Shown: piece after piece, positions 9,406 to 17,603 of the stretch
Position numbering within the stretch: position 1 is the first letter of the stretch
Layout of the letters: the number at the start of each line of letters is the position of its first letter
Assembly (NCBI RefSeq): GCF_023507745.1
Contig: NZ_JALPZO010000172.1
Coordinates: forward strand, 97,054 to 161,053
Reading direction: 5' to 3'
Source: Vreelandella olivaria
GTDB taxonomy: Bacteria; Pseudomonadota; Gammaproteobacteria; Pseudomonadales; Halomonadaceae
DNA: 64,000 bases
Program-made: the position numbers and the translations under genes
The notes under the pieces: generated by a model
What the model was told of the DNA's origin: nothing
Database searches by the model: none
The model's input: the letters and a program-made list of their open reading frames with translations, nothing else

Positions 9406-9765
9406 ATGCAAGAGACTCAGCTTCCCATCTACTGGCAACGTGCACTGGTGATCGCTGGCATCATCACGGTGTTTCCAGCAGCCACCACTGCTCAACCAAC
9501 CCACAATAACGGAGACGACGCTATGGCAGACCACCCCTATGTTGGCATGTGGGTCACTGAAGATGGCCGGGTGCGTCATGAGCTTTTACCCAATAACCGC
9601 TATGATGAGGCCCGCGGTGAACGTGAAAGCGCTTATCAGGGTCGCTATCAGGTGACTGATAACTACATAGAATATTGGGATGACACCGGTTTCACCGCTG
9701 ATGGCGAATTCATTGATGATGTGCTGTATCACGGCGGTATGGTGCTATACCGGTCTGTTGAATGA
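9406..9765 (+). CDS. Atu4866-like small exported protein
   Basis: The ATG at 9406 has AGAGAGG at the right distance, preferred over the GTG two codons upstream. The 119-residue product has a hydrophobic N-terminal segment (ALVIAGIITVFPAATTAQ, probable signal peptide) and a lipocalin-like beta domain with HPYVGMWVTEDGRVRHELLP, the block typical of the Atu4866 family. These small proteins are often next to SDR or AraC genes; their role is not established. Last gene of the SDR operon, 12 bp after the CMD-family gene. Confidence 0.8.
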   Translation: MQETQLPIYWQRALVIAGIITVFPAATTAQPTHNNGDDAMADHPYVGMWVTEDGRVRHELLPNNRYDEARGERESAYQGRYQVTDNYIEYWDDTGFTADGEFIDDVLYHGGMVLYRSVE

Positions 9766-9774
9766 AACAACTAC

Positions 9775-9804
9775 GCTCCCCCCTTGCGACGCGATGGGGG
9801 GAGC
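9775..9804 (+). terminator. hairpin after the SDR-CMD-Atu4866 operon
   Basis: A perfect 9-bp stem GCTCCCCCC / GGGGGGAGC with a 12-base loop lies 10 bases after the stop codon. The T-run is poor, so termination may be partial. Confidence 0.6.
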
Positions 9805-9860
9805 TCTGTCTGCAGTATCAATCGCACCGACCATTTACTTTACGGCGCGTCTCACTACAA

Positions 9861-9903
9861 CTGGAGGGTGGGCTCAGCGAATGAAAAACTCACCCGCCTC
9901 CAG
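9861..9903 (-). terminator. hairpin after the TerC gene
   Basis: CTGGAGG / CCTCCAG with inner GTGGG / CACCC pairing forms a long imperfect stem 11 bases beyond the TerC stop on the minus strand. It is a plausible terminator without a clear T-run. Confidence 0.5.
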
Positions 9904-9913
9904 GGAGATTGAT

Positions 9914-10873
9914 TCAAGAGAGCCATTCACGCTTACGAGCACGTATCAGGCTAGCAACCACCGATATAGTCAAGATAGAGGCAATGACACTTAGCGAGAG
10001 CCATACCGGCACTTTAATCCAGTCCACTACCAGCATCTTGACGCCAATGAACACCAGAATCATCGCCAGACCATACTTTAAAAGTGAGAAACGGTCACCT
10101 ACATCGGCCAATAGAAAGTACATCGCACGCAACCCCAGAATGGCAAACAGGTTGGAGGTCAGCACAATAAAGGGGTCGGTAGTAATCGCAAAAACAGTGG
10201 GAATACTATCAACAGCAAAAATCATATCTGAAATTTCGACCAGTACCAGAGCCAGGAAAAGAGGCGTGACCATACGCATCCCATCCTGAACGACAAAGAA
10301 ACGTTCGCCCACCATCTGCGGTGTAATCGGGAACCGGTTACGCATCCATTTTAATAACGGATTCTGCTCTAAATCCTCCGACTGCTCCGCTGAGCGCACC
10401 ATTTTAATGCCGGTAAACACCAGAAAGACGCCAAAGACGTAAAGAATCCAGTGGAAGTCCGAAATAATCCAACTTCCCATAAGAATCATTATGGTACGTA
10501 AAAAAACAGCACCTAAAATGCCGTACAGCAGCACGCGTCTCTGAAGCTCCAGCGGAACACAGAAGTAGCTGAAAATCATCATCCAGACGAATACGTTATC
10601 GACCGCCAAAGATTTCTCAACCACATACCCTGCAAAGAATTTCAGTGCCGTGTCGTTAGCAATGTCGCGCCCAACCGTCAGGGCCAGATACACCCACAGG
10701 CCAATACCAAAGAGAACCGCTACAGAGACCCAGGCAATAGACCACCCGGCGGCTTCTTTTAGCGATACACGATGACGCTCTCCTCCTTTAAAGATAAGCA
10801 AATCAACCGCCAGCATTACTAATACAATGGCTGCGAAGATGCCCCACAACCATCCATTTCCCATCGTTTGCAT
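9914..10873 (-). CDS. TerC-family integral membrane protein (Alx-like)
   Basis: I set the start at 10873 (MQTMGNGWLWG), where AGGTGG lies 5 bases upstream; an open frame continues upstream but runs through the structured leader described next. The 319-residue protein has about nine membrane segments and the TerC hallmarks: acidic residues in helices (MLAVDLLIF, LAVDNVFVWMMIF, VEISDMIFAVDSIPTVFAIT). Family members such as E. coli Alx export manganese or supply metal to exported proteins. The manganese-riboswitch-like leader supports a role in manganese handling in the inner membrane. Confidence 0.93.
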   Translation of the reverse strand: MQTMGNGWLWGIFAAIVLVMLAVDLLIFKGGERHRVSLKEAAGWSIAWVSVAVLFGIGLWVYLALTVGRDIANDTALKFFAGYVVEKSLAVDNVFVWMMIFSYFCVPLELQRRVLLYGILGAVFLRTIMILMGSWIISDFHWILYVFGVFLVFTGIKMVRSAEQSEDLEQNPLLKWMRNRFPITPQMVGERFFVVQDGMRMVTPLFLALVLVEISDMIFAVDSIPTVFAITTDPFIVLTSNLFAILGLRAMYFLLADVGDRFSLLKYGLAMILVFIGVKMLVVDWIKVPVWLSLSVIASILTISVVASLIRARKREWLS

Positions 10874-10896
10874 CGCGCCACCTATCTCAAGGCAAT

Positions 10897-10933
10897 AAAA
10901 AAGACCCGCGTCCGAAGGACACAGGTCTTTTTT
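10897..10933 (-). terminator. intrinsic terminator in the TerC leader
   Basis: On the minus strand AAAAAAGACC... pairs with ...GGTCTTTTTT around a UUCG loop, with the T-run ending the hairpin, only 24-60 bases before the TerC start. It is a textbook rho-independent terminator inside a 5' leader, the expression platform of the upstream aptamer. Confidence 0.85.
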
Positions 10934-10950
10934 GCAATAGATAGAACGCA

Positions 10951-11070
10951 CGAGACCTTGCCCTTCGGCAAGGTCTCGCTTGCAACAGTATCTGTTGCCT
11001 GTGATGCCGGGCGACCATTTAAGGTCAGCCGTCATGACGACACCACAGCGAAAAGCTACTCCCCTTGTAT
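10951..11070 (-). promoter_or_regulatory. yybP-ykoY (Mn2+) riboswitch-like leader of the TerC gene
   Basis: On the minus strand the leader contains AAGGGGAGTAGC (complement of 11055-11066) and, about 75 bases later, GCAAGCGAGACC. These are the two conserved internal-loop segments of yybP-ykoY aptamers, which bind Mn2+ and regularly precede TerC/Alx genes. The second segment is also the 5' arm of a 12-bp hairpin (10951-10978, GAAG loop) that could compete with the aptamer, followed by a second terminator. Gene context and motifs agree; a covariance-model search was not possible here. Confidence 0.85.
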
Positions 11071-11448
11071 GCTCAATACTAGCCACTCCTTTAGTGGTGT
11101 CAAATACTCAATTATCTGTTGCAGTCTAATGATGGTATTCGCTAATTTCACCACAGCCCCAGCGCCCCATTCCCCAAATGTCATTCACGCTAACAGCACA
11201 CTGAATGGTCGGCCGATGGCGACAGAGTTCAACCCGCCATCCGCCGCACTCAGAAAAAAAATGTAAAAGGCTTTGACCTAAGCCCAGAAGCATGACAATG
11301 TAGTGTCAGTTGGAAAGCAAGCAGCATGGTTTCAGAAGCGTACGATCTTTTTCGGCAGCCTGATATTGTATTCCTTGTTTCACCCACTACTTCATCTGGG
11401 TAATACCAGGAATTTTATTACGGCGCATTAGCGCGAAAGGATCTACAC

Positions 11449-11655
11449 ATGGCAACTGGCACAGTTAAATGGTTTAACGACACCAAAGGTTTCGGCTTTA
11501 TTGCTCCTTCTGACGGTGGCGACGATCTGTTTGCTCACTTCTCCGAAATTCAGTCTGACGGCTTCAAAACCCTTCAAGAAGGCGCTAACGTCTCCTTCGA
11601 CGTTACCCAGGGTAAGAAAGGCCTCCAGGCTTCTAACATCAAGCAAATCTCCTAA
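11449..11655 (+). CDS. CspA-family cold-shock protein
   Basis: A 68-residue single cold-shock domain with RNP1 (KGFGFIAP) and RNP2 (DLFAHFSEI) motifs. Members bind single-stranded RNA/DNA and act as RNA chaperones in the cytosol. AAAGGA lies 9 bases before the ATG. The roughly 170-bp region before it has no gene and may be the long 5' leader usual for csp mRNAs. Confidence 0.97.
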   Translation: MATGTVKWFNDTKGFGFIAPSDGGDDLFAHFSEIQSDGFKTLQEGANVSFDVTQGKKGLQASNIKQIS

Positions 11656-11696
11656 CCCTTAGGTTAAGTATTTGCTCGGGCCTTTCCAGGCCCAAT

Positions 11697-11724
11697 AACA
11701 AGGCCCGCTTATGCGGGTCTTGTT
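11697..11724. terminator. terminator between cold-shock and rlmA genes
   Basis: A 12-bp stem AACAAGGCCCGC / GCGGGTCTTGTT (one G-T pair) with loop TTAT lies between the convergent genes; plus-strand TTTTGCC follows after GCA. Likely acts in both directions. Confidence 0.8.
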
Positions 11725-11743
11725 GCATTTTGCCCTTTCAGTC

Positions 11744-12622
11744 TCAAACACGCTGCCACGCAGTCAAACGCACATCCACCGTCAGAGTTAATTCCTCCAA
11801 AGCTTCTGCACGCGCACGCCCATCGGCAGTGGCACGGTACAGATGTGGCGTCATAGCCAATAAATCACTAATCATCCCCTTTCCTTCAAGCTGCAACTCG
11901 TAGCATAACGTCTCAGTATACTGATACCCAAAGCCCTCGGGCACTGCCAGCCCACCTGAACGCTCTGGCTTTAAGGCTGGATAGATCACTTCCCTTAGCT
12001 GCCGCAAGTGATTCGGCCCTGCTTCCACCTGAAGCAGTAAGCCTCCCTCCTTCAACACGCGGGAAAACTCGCTATACACAGGAAACCCAAACATGCACAG
12101 CACACTGTCTAGCGCTCGCGACTGAACCGGTAGGTGCGCATTACTGCCGACTACCCAGCTTGCCTGATGCGTTTGCTCGGGCGCTAATTGCCTCTCCTGT
12201 TTGGCTGCTGACAAAACCGCCCACTTGGAAATATCCAGCCCCATCAGCGCAAGCGAGTGCACACCAGAAACTGCCTGCACCAACTGCCGCAGGTAATAAC
12301 CCTCACCGCACCCTGCGTCCAAACAACTGTACTGCGCTTGCTGCACAGCAAGGATATCGCGGTGCTGGCTAATTGCACGTCTCACCAACGCAGCAATGGG
12401 CTGATAATGCCCGCTATTTAAAAACCGCTGGCGGGCAGCCACCATCGTCTTACTATCGCCTGGATCGTGTGAACGCTTATGTTGCACGGGTAGCAGGTTG
12501 ACGTAGCCTTGCTTGGCAATATCAAAACCATGCCCATTCACACAACACAAGGCACCGCCCATTAACTTGAGTGGCTTCCCATCTAATGGGCATGCCAGTG
12601 CTTGAAACGGGATGTTACTCAT
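11744..12622 (-). CDS. rlmA: 23S rRNA (guanine-N1)-methyltransferase RlmA
   Basis: The 292-residue protein matches RlmA throughout: N-terminal zinc-finger-like segment, the diagnostic GYVNLLPVQHKRSHDPGDS block (residues 39-57), a SAM-binding motif LDAGCGEGYYLRQL and a Rossmann methyltransferase fold. RlmA methylates G745 in helix 35 of 23S rRNA. The usual CPLC of the zinc finger reads CPLD here (C11, D14, then C26/C27 and H31), so metal binding may differ from E. coli. Transcribed alone, convergent with the cold-shock gene. Confidence 0.95.
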   Translation of the reverse strand: MSNIPFQALACPLDGKPLKLMGGALCCVNGHGFDIAKQGYVNLLPVQHKRSHDPGDSKTMVAARQRFLNSGHYQPIAALVRRAISQHRDILAVQQAQYSCLDAGCGEGYYLRQLVQAVSGVHSLALMGLDISKWAVLSAAKQERQLAPEQTHQASWVVGSNAHLPVQSRALDSVLCMFGFPVYSEFSRVLKEGGLLLQVEAGPNHLRQLREVIYPALKPERSGGLAVPEGFGYQYTETLCYELQLEGKGMISDLLAMTPHLYRATADGRARAEALEELTLTVDVRLTAWQRV

Positions 12623-13373
12623 AGATGATTCATGCAGGAGTGAGGATGCGGGTTAGTACCGCAATCAATGCGGCTCAAAATAAAGAATTGGTTATCTTAC
12701 CAGGGTAACAGCAATAAAACTGAAGAACGCACCTCATCAAAATTAACCTCATCAACTGAGATAGTACAGCGCCTCAGATACAAGCAGAGCCATCCTACAT
12801 AGTGGTTGACAGGTCGTGCCACCCCATCCAGAAGATCTGCGAATCGGGCATTTCCAGGCACCTGACAAGACAGCCCCGGCTCAGGGACAGCCGTTACAGT
12901 GCCTATTACGACATTCACTGTAGGCCTATGGCACAGTTTAACAGGTATTCCATATCAGCTTGGTATGGCAATGAACATACGACGTATCACCGACACACTC
13001 TTCATACATCAGTGATGTGCTTCCCAGCAACACGATAGAAACACCATATACAGAATACCAAAAATCCCACCACTTTATTATTACAACATACGTATCACTC
13101 TAAAAACCAAAACATATATTTTAATAATAATTATCTGTATTTAAAGAAAAAAACATCATACCAACGACGACAAACAAGCATCTGAACTGATTCTCTCAGG
13201 AAACGCCTTGACACTGACAAGCCTTCAAAGCTAATCTCAAAAAACGGTTCTTGGTATACCAAGAACCATAAAGAGAGGGTGCGCTTATGCTGTAACCGGC
13301 CCTCACACTTTGTTCCACCAACAACAGCAACCACGACTACCAATCCAAACAGTCGACCGCAGGAGACTCCCCA
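12623..13373. other. 750-bp non-coding stretch before the diiron-oxidase operon
   Basis: No convincing gene. Short open frames here lack ribosome sites and family resemblance. The stretch holds an AT-rich part (about 13040-13160) and, from 13246, the long palindromic operator of the following operon; the operon promoter should lie between them. The sequence 3' of the operator (13268-13373) is the untranslated leader. Confidence 0.6.
13246..13267. promoter_or_regulatory. 22-bp perfect palindromic operator, core TTGGTATACCAA
   Basis: GGTTC-TTGGTATACCAA-GAACC is a perfect 22-bp palindrome 106 bp before the diiron-oxidase gene. The core matches the TNGTNNNACNA rule of FCD-type GntR regulators, and one such regulator gene lies at 21499-22161. 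Related cores recur at 21432, 23567, 23716 and 25945. Confidence 0.75.
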
Positions 13374-14105
13374 ATGACTCAGTTAATGAATCGAGACGAT
13401 TTCCGCACTGCACTAGAGGAAGCCATCAAAGGCAAAAGTGCCAATAAAGCCCCTTTCAGCATCGCCTGGGCAAGTGGCAAGCTATCCAGAGAGCATCTTT
13501 CCCGCTGGGCGGAAAATCATTATCACTATGTAGGCCCCTTTGCCGATTATCTGGCCTATATTTACGCCAATACGCCCGAAACCTATACGGAAGCCAAGGA
13601 TTTTCTACTTCAGAACATGTACGAGGAAGAGCTTGGCGGTGATCGCCATACTGACTTGCTGATCCGCTTTGCTGAGGCGTGCGGTACTACGCGTGAGCGC
13701 GTCGAAAACCCTGACAATATGTCGCCAACTACGCGGGGGCTGCAGAGCTGGTGCTATGCCATAGCCATGCGCGAACATCCCGTTGTTGCGGTCGCGGCAC
13801 TCGTTGTTGGCCTGGAATCACAAGTGCCTTCCATTTATCGCAGACAAACCCCAACCCTTCGCGAGAAGTACGGCTTCACTGACGAGGAAGTCGAATTCTT
13901 TGATCTGCACATTGTTTCCGACGAGATCCATGGTGAGCGCGGCTATCAGATCGTGCTCGAACATGCTGACACTGTCGAGCTGCAACAGCGTTGCTTGCGC
14001 ATATGTGAAATTGGCGCCCAGATGCGTTTGCTCTATACCACCGCGCTTTACTATGACTACGTTGCAAGCGATCTCCCCATCACCGAGCTGGATATGGCTG
14101 CCTGA
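13374..14105 (+). CDS. haem-oxygenase-like diiron oxidase (HDO), CADD/TenA-like
   Basis: The 243-residue all-helical protein looks at first like a TenA/PqqC relative, but it carries a full six-ligand diiron set: E85 and H92 (EEELGGDRH), E148 (GLESQVP), H179, D183 and H186 (HIVSDEIH). Spacings E-6-H, H-3-D-2-H equal those of HDOs such as CADD, UndA-like and BesC-like oxidases, which activate O2 for C-C or C-N bond cleavage of amino acids, fatty acids or similar. AGGAGA precedes the ATG. It is first in an operon with an aldehyde dehydrogenase, GlcG-like protein, reductase, ferredoxin and aspartate-dehydrogenase-like gene, which suggests a dedicated electron supply. Substrate unknown. Confidence 0.85.
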   Translation: MTQLMNRDDFRTALEEAIKGKSANKAPFSIAWASGKLSREHLSRWAENHYHYVGPFADYLAYIYANTPETYTEAKDFLLQNMYEEELGGDRHTDLLIRFAEACGTTRERVENPDNMSPTTRGLQSWCYAIAMREHPVVAVAALVVGLESQVPSIYRRQTPTLREKYGFTDEEVEFFDLHIVSDEIHGERGYQIVLEHADTVELQQRCLRICEIGAQMRLLYTTALYYDYVASDLPITELDMAA

Positions 14106-14194
14106 ACTCCAGACACCCATGAACCATCATGCCTGCCCCTCCTGCAGAGGAGCGGCAGGTTGACGAGTACCAGTGACCTGATGAGGTGAGCACT

Positions 14195-15649
14195 TTGAAT
14201 CCTACCCCGTTGTTTCTCAATTACATTGATGGCCAATGGGCTGCCAGCACCACAGGCCAGACCTTTGAAAATCGCAACCCAGCCGAACACGATGAACTGC
14301 TGGGCAACTTTCAGGCCTCCTCCGCCGATGATGCCCGCCTCGCGATTGAAGCGGCTGACAGTGCATTTTCAGGCTGGCGGGCAACGCCTATTTCCAAGCG
14401 AGCCAAAGTGCTCAACGGCGCTGCAGATTACCTGGAAGAAAACATTGAGGCCTTTGCCGAAGAGCTGACGCGAGAAGAGGGCAAGCTGTTAAGCAATAGC
14501 CGCGACGAAATTGCACGCTCAGCCCAAACGCTGCGCTTTTACGCTGTTGAAGGCCTGACGATTACTGGCGAAACCTTTCCCCAGGATGATGCAAAAATGA
14601 CGGTATACACCCAGCGTGAGCCGCTGGGCGTTGCGTCCATCATTACCCCGTGGAATTTTCCAATCTCGATACCTGCCCGAAAAATTGCCCCTGCTTTAAT
14701 TACCGGCAACACCGTTGTCTTTAAGCCCTCATCAGACGCCCCTTTAATTGCTTACCGTCTTGCCGAAGCACTTCACCACGCTGGCGTACCAAAAGGCGTT
14801 TTCAATTTCATCACGGGCAGCGCATCCGCTCTGGGGCAAGAACTCACTACCCATACTGCCATCAAGGCCATCTCCTTTACCGGATCGACCCAGGCAGGCG
14901 AAGCCATTCAGCAAGCAGCCGCCATGAGCACACGCACACAGATGGAACTAGGGGGCAAAAATCCTCTTATCGTGCTCGCCGATGCCAATCTCGACCAGGC
15001 TGTCGACCTGACGATCAAAGGTGGCTTTTCCCTAACTGGCCAAGCATGCACAGGGACCAGCCGCGTGCTAATCGAAAAATCGGTCAAAACGGATTATCTG
15101 GAACGCCTGGTTGCCAAGGTCAAGGAATTGAAGATTGGCAACGGGCTGGCGCAAAGCACTCAGATCGGCCCTCTTGCCACCCGACAACAGCTTGATACGG
15201 TATTGCGTTATATCGACATTGGCAAACGCGAAGCCGCGCATATCCATGGCGGAGAACACCTTACAGGTGAAGGGTATGACAACGGATACTTTGTTTCTCC
15301 AGCCATTTTCAGCGATGTGACCCAGCAGATGCGCATTGCTCGCGAAGAGATATTTGGGCCGGTCGTAGCCATTATCGAGGTTGATGGGTATGAAGACGCC
15401 ATCGCCAAGGCCAATGACTCTATGTATGGCCTATCCGCGGCCCTTGCGACTCAGAACCTCGAGTATATACAACGCTTTCCAAGCGAGATTCAGTCCGGAA
15501 CCGTCAAGATTAATCGCACAACGACGGGCAACCTGGTGAACGCCCCGTTCGGAGGCCTCAAGCAATCAAGCACATCGACTTTCCGAGAATCTGGACGCGC
15601 CGGTCTCGACTTTTTCACCCAAACCAAAACCATATATCTAGGTTACTGA
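14195..15649 (+). CDS. aldehyde dehydrogenase, 2-oxoglutarate-semialdehyde-dehydrogenase-like
   Basis: A TTG at 14195 has GAGGTGA 5 bases upstream and gives 484 residues; a GTG three codons earlier (14186) is the alternative but has no proper ribosome site. The protein is a complete ALDH: Asn of TPWNFPIS (about 154), Glu of MELGGKNP (251) and catalytic Cys of GQACTGTSR (285). Blocks such as FYAVEGLTITGETFPQDD and TTGNLVNAPFGGLKQSSTST are those of YcbD/KGSADH-type enzymes that oxidise 2,5-dioxopentanoate to 2-oxoglutarate. In this operon it probably oxidises the aldehyde made by the diiron oxidase. Confidence 0.93.
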   Translation: MNPTPLFLNYIDGQWAASTTGQTFENRNPAEHDELLGNFQASSADDARLAIEAADSAFSGWRATPISKRAKVLNGAADYLEENIEAFAEELTREEGKLLSNSRDEIARSAQTLRFYAVEGLTITGETFPQDDAKMTVYTQREPLGVASIITPWNFPISIPARKIAPALITGNTVVFKPSSDAPLIAYRLAEALHHAGVPKGVFNFITGSASALGQELTTHTAIKAISFTGSTQAGEAIQQAAAMSTRTQMELGGKNPLIVLADANLDQAVDLTIKGGFSLTGQACTGTSRVLIEKSVKTDYLERLVAKVKELKIGNGLAQSTQIGPLATRQQLDTVLRYIDIGKREAAHIHGGEHLTGEGYDNGYFVSPAIFSDVTQQMRIAREEIFGPVVAIIEVDGYEDAIAKANDSMYGLSAALATQNLEYIQRFPSEIQSGTVKINRTTTGNLVNAPFGGLKQSSTSTFRESGRAGLDFFTQTKTIYLGY

Positions 15650-15683
15650 CCCCCTCCCCCTGACGATAATTTCAAGGTGAATC

Positions 15684-16163
15684 ATGAAAACGTTTTTCCG
15701 ACTGGAACTCGAAGAAGCTAAATTAATGGTCGAAGCGGCCAAAAAGCGCTCTGAAGAAATCAATGTGCTGGAGAGCATCTGCATTGTCGATGAAGGTGGC
15801 TATCCCCTCGCCTTGGAACGCATGGACGGCGCACGGGTTACCGGCCCTCAGATCGCCTGGAACAAAGCATTTACGGCTGCGGGCCACAAGCGCTCTACCC
15901 ACCTATTCAACACCCCCCCCAATGGCCCGGCTCTACCAGGTAACGAAGCTTTCGGTATCCAATGGAGTTTTGAAGGAAAATTTGCCGTTTTCGTTGGCGG
16001 CTTCCCCATCGTGGTTGATGGCGAAGTGGTAGGTGGCGTTGGCTTGAGTGGCGGTAATGGAGAACAAGACACTCAAGCAGGTCTGGCTGCTTTACAAGCC
16101 CTGCAGGATCACTTGCGCAACAGTGGTCACGAAGTCGTCGTTCAGGCGGACATTAAAAAGTAA
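15684..16163 (+). CDS. GlcG/HbpS haem-binding-family protein
   Basis: A 159-residue single-domain protein with the GlcG/HbpS/PduO-C signature: CIVDEGGYPLALERMDGA, AWNKAFTAAG and GGFPIVVDGEVVGGVGLSGG. Family members bind haem or corrinoid, or are of unknown role, and are often placed beside oxidoreductases. No signal peptide, so cytosolic. Good AAGGTGA ribosome site; 34 bp after the aldehyde dehydrogenase and 109 bp before the reductase gene. Confidence 0.87.
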   Translation: MKTFFRLELEEAKLMVEAAKKRSEEINVLESICIVDEGGYPLALERMDGARVTGPQIAWNKAFTAAGHKRSTHLFNTPPNGPALPGNEAFGIQWSFEGKFAVFVGGFPIVVDGEVVGGVGLSGGNGEQDTQAGLAALQALQDHLRNSGHEVVVQADIKK

Positions 16164-16272
16164 GCGGGACCAAGCGAAGGCGCTGGCCTTCGCTTTCGTT
16201 GATCCAACGAGAAGCCAACTTCGACATATAAGCATTCGGCACTTCTGATATTGAGGTGCCAAGGAGGCCGTC

Positions 16273-17289
16273 ATGACCTATTCCATAACGCTTTCAGAAA
16301 CCTCCGATACGTTTGATGTTCAGCCCAACGAGCCGATACTGATTGCTGCTGAGCGTGCCGGCCTACAGCTAATGCATGACTGCCGCTTCGGCGGCTGTGG
16401 TGCCTGCCGCATTAAACTGCTGAGTGGCCAGGTAAGCTACGAAGAACCTCCTTTCGGACTAACCGAAGAAGAGCGCGGGCAGGGATATGCACTGGCCTGC
16501 CAGGCGATGCCACAAAGTGATCTTACTATCAGTGCACAGTTACGCCCTGAAGGTTTTATTCCTGCCGATTATCACGTCGCGACCATCGCTCAAATCGAAA
16601 AGCTCAGCCATGATGTCATTCATTTGATATTGCGTATTCCTACCGCTGCCGAGGTAAGTTTTCACCCTGGCCAGTACCTCAATATCATGCTGGATGATGG
16701 CTCACCTCGTAGCTTCTCGATGGCCTCACCACCGAAGGGTGATCTCTTCAACTTGCACATTCGTCGTGTGCCAGGAGGGTTCTTTACCAGCCGACTGGAG
16801 AGTCATTACCACATCGGAGACACACTGGATGTAGAGCTTCCCCTGGGTAATTTTCGCTATGACGCACAAAGTTCCCGCGACCTCCTGATGATTGCAGGCG
16901 GTACAGGGCTCGCTCCAATCAAAAGTATTATTGAGTCATTGCGAAGTACTCCGCCTACGCCCCGCATCATGCTGTACTGGGGGGTCCGTCGCGCCGAGGA
17001 CCTATACCTGGATGAGTTGCTGTGCCAGTGGGCTCGTGAACTCACTAATTTCCACTACATTCCCGTGCTCTCAGAGGCTGATGGACAGTGGCAAGGTGCA
17101 CGCGGTTTTGTCCATGAAGCTGTATGCCGCAATCACGACGACCTAAGCCAATTCGATGCCTACCTTTGTGGACCGCCCCCGATGATCGCTGCCGCCAAGC
17201 GGGAATTACCCCTACGCGGCATCAACGTCGAACGTATTTTCGCCGACAGTTTCAACTTCACTCACGAACTTGATGGCAGCGTGGCCTAA
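16273..17289 (+). CDS. 2Fe-2S / FAD / NAD(P)H oxidoreductase (oxygenase reductase component)
   Basis: The 338-residue protein has three domains in order: plant-type 2Fe-2S ferredoxin (C37, C42, C45, C76), FAD-binding ferredoxin-reductase domain (PGQYLNIML, then RSFSMAS) and NAD-binding domain (LLMIAGGTGLAPIKS, YWGVRRAEDL, CGPPPMIAAAK). This is the layout of BenC/XylZ-type reductases that pass electrons from NADH to an oxygenase. AGGAGG lies 5 bases before ATG. The only oxygenase-like protein in the operon is the diiron oxidase at its head, so this is its likely reductase. Confidence 0.93.
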   Translation: MTYSITLSETSDTFDVQPNEPILIAAERAGLQLMHDCRFGGCGACRIKLLSGQVSYEEPPFGLTEEERGQGYALACQAMPQSDLTISAQLRPEGFIPADYHVATIAQIEKLSHDVIHLILRIPTAAEVSFHPGQYLNIMLDDGSPRSFSMASPPKGDLFNLHIRRVPGGFFTSRLESHYHIGDTLDVELPLGNFRYDAQSSRDLLMIAGGTGLAPIKSIIESLRSTPPTPRIMLYWGVRRAEDLYLDELLCQWARELTNFHYIPVLSEADGQWQGARGFVHEAVCRNHDDLSQFDAYLCGPPPMIAAAKRELPLRGINVERIFADSFNFTHELDGSVA

Positions 17290-17312
17290 GCCACTGCCTA
17301 AGGTGTATCGCT

Positions 17313-17603
17313 ATGCTGGATATCACTTTCATCACCAATAATAACAAGACCGTTAGCGCCCCGGAGGACTCCAACCTGCTGCGTGTCTCACTCCGCGAGC
17401 AGGGAGGCATCCCTTTTAAATGCGGCGGAGGCTTATGCGGCACCTGCAAGTGTCGCGTTGAAGAGGGCCGTGAACATACCGATAGCATTAAGAAGAAAGA
17501 GCAAAAGTTACTCAGCGAGGATGAGTTAGCACAGGGATATCGACTCGCCTGCCAAACATTCCTCAAGGGGAATGTTAAAGTCTCCTGGGAGACACGCGCA
17601 TGA
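17313..17603 (+). CDS. 2Fe-2S ferredoxin
   Basis: A 96-residue plant-type ferredoxin with ligands C37, C42, C45 and C80 (CGGGLCGTC ... GYRLACQ). An extra Cys47 sits next to the cluster. It follows the reductase by 23 bp and its stop overlaps the next start (ATGA). Having a separate ferredoxin in addition to the one fused in the reductase suggests that electrons go reductase to ferredoxin to diiron oxidase. It resembles the second ferredoxin at 25998-26297. Confidence 0.93.
   Translation: MLDITFITNNNKTVSAPEDSNLLRVSLREQGGIPFKCGGGLCGTCKCRVEEGREHTDSIKKKEQKLLSEDELAQGYRLACQTFLKGNVKVSWETRA

Noticed and set aside
10874..11086. Upstream extension of the TerC reading frame
   Set aside because: It runs through the riboswitch-like leader and terminator; MQTMGNGW has its own ribosome site.
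13374..14105. TenA-type thiaminase or PqqC call for the first gene of the diiron operon
   Set aside because: All six HDO metal ligands are present with correct spacing, and no thi or pqq genes are nearby.
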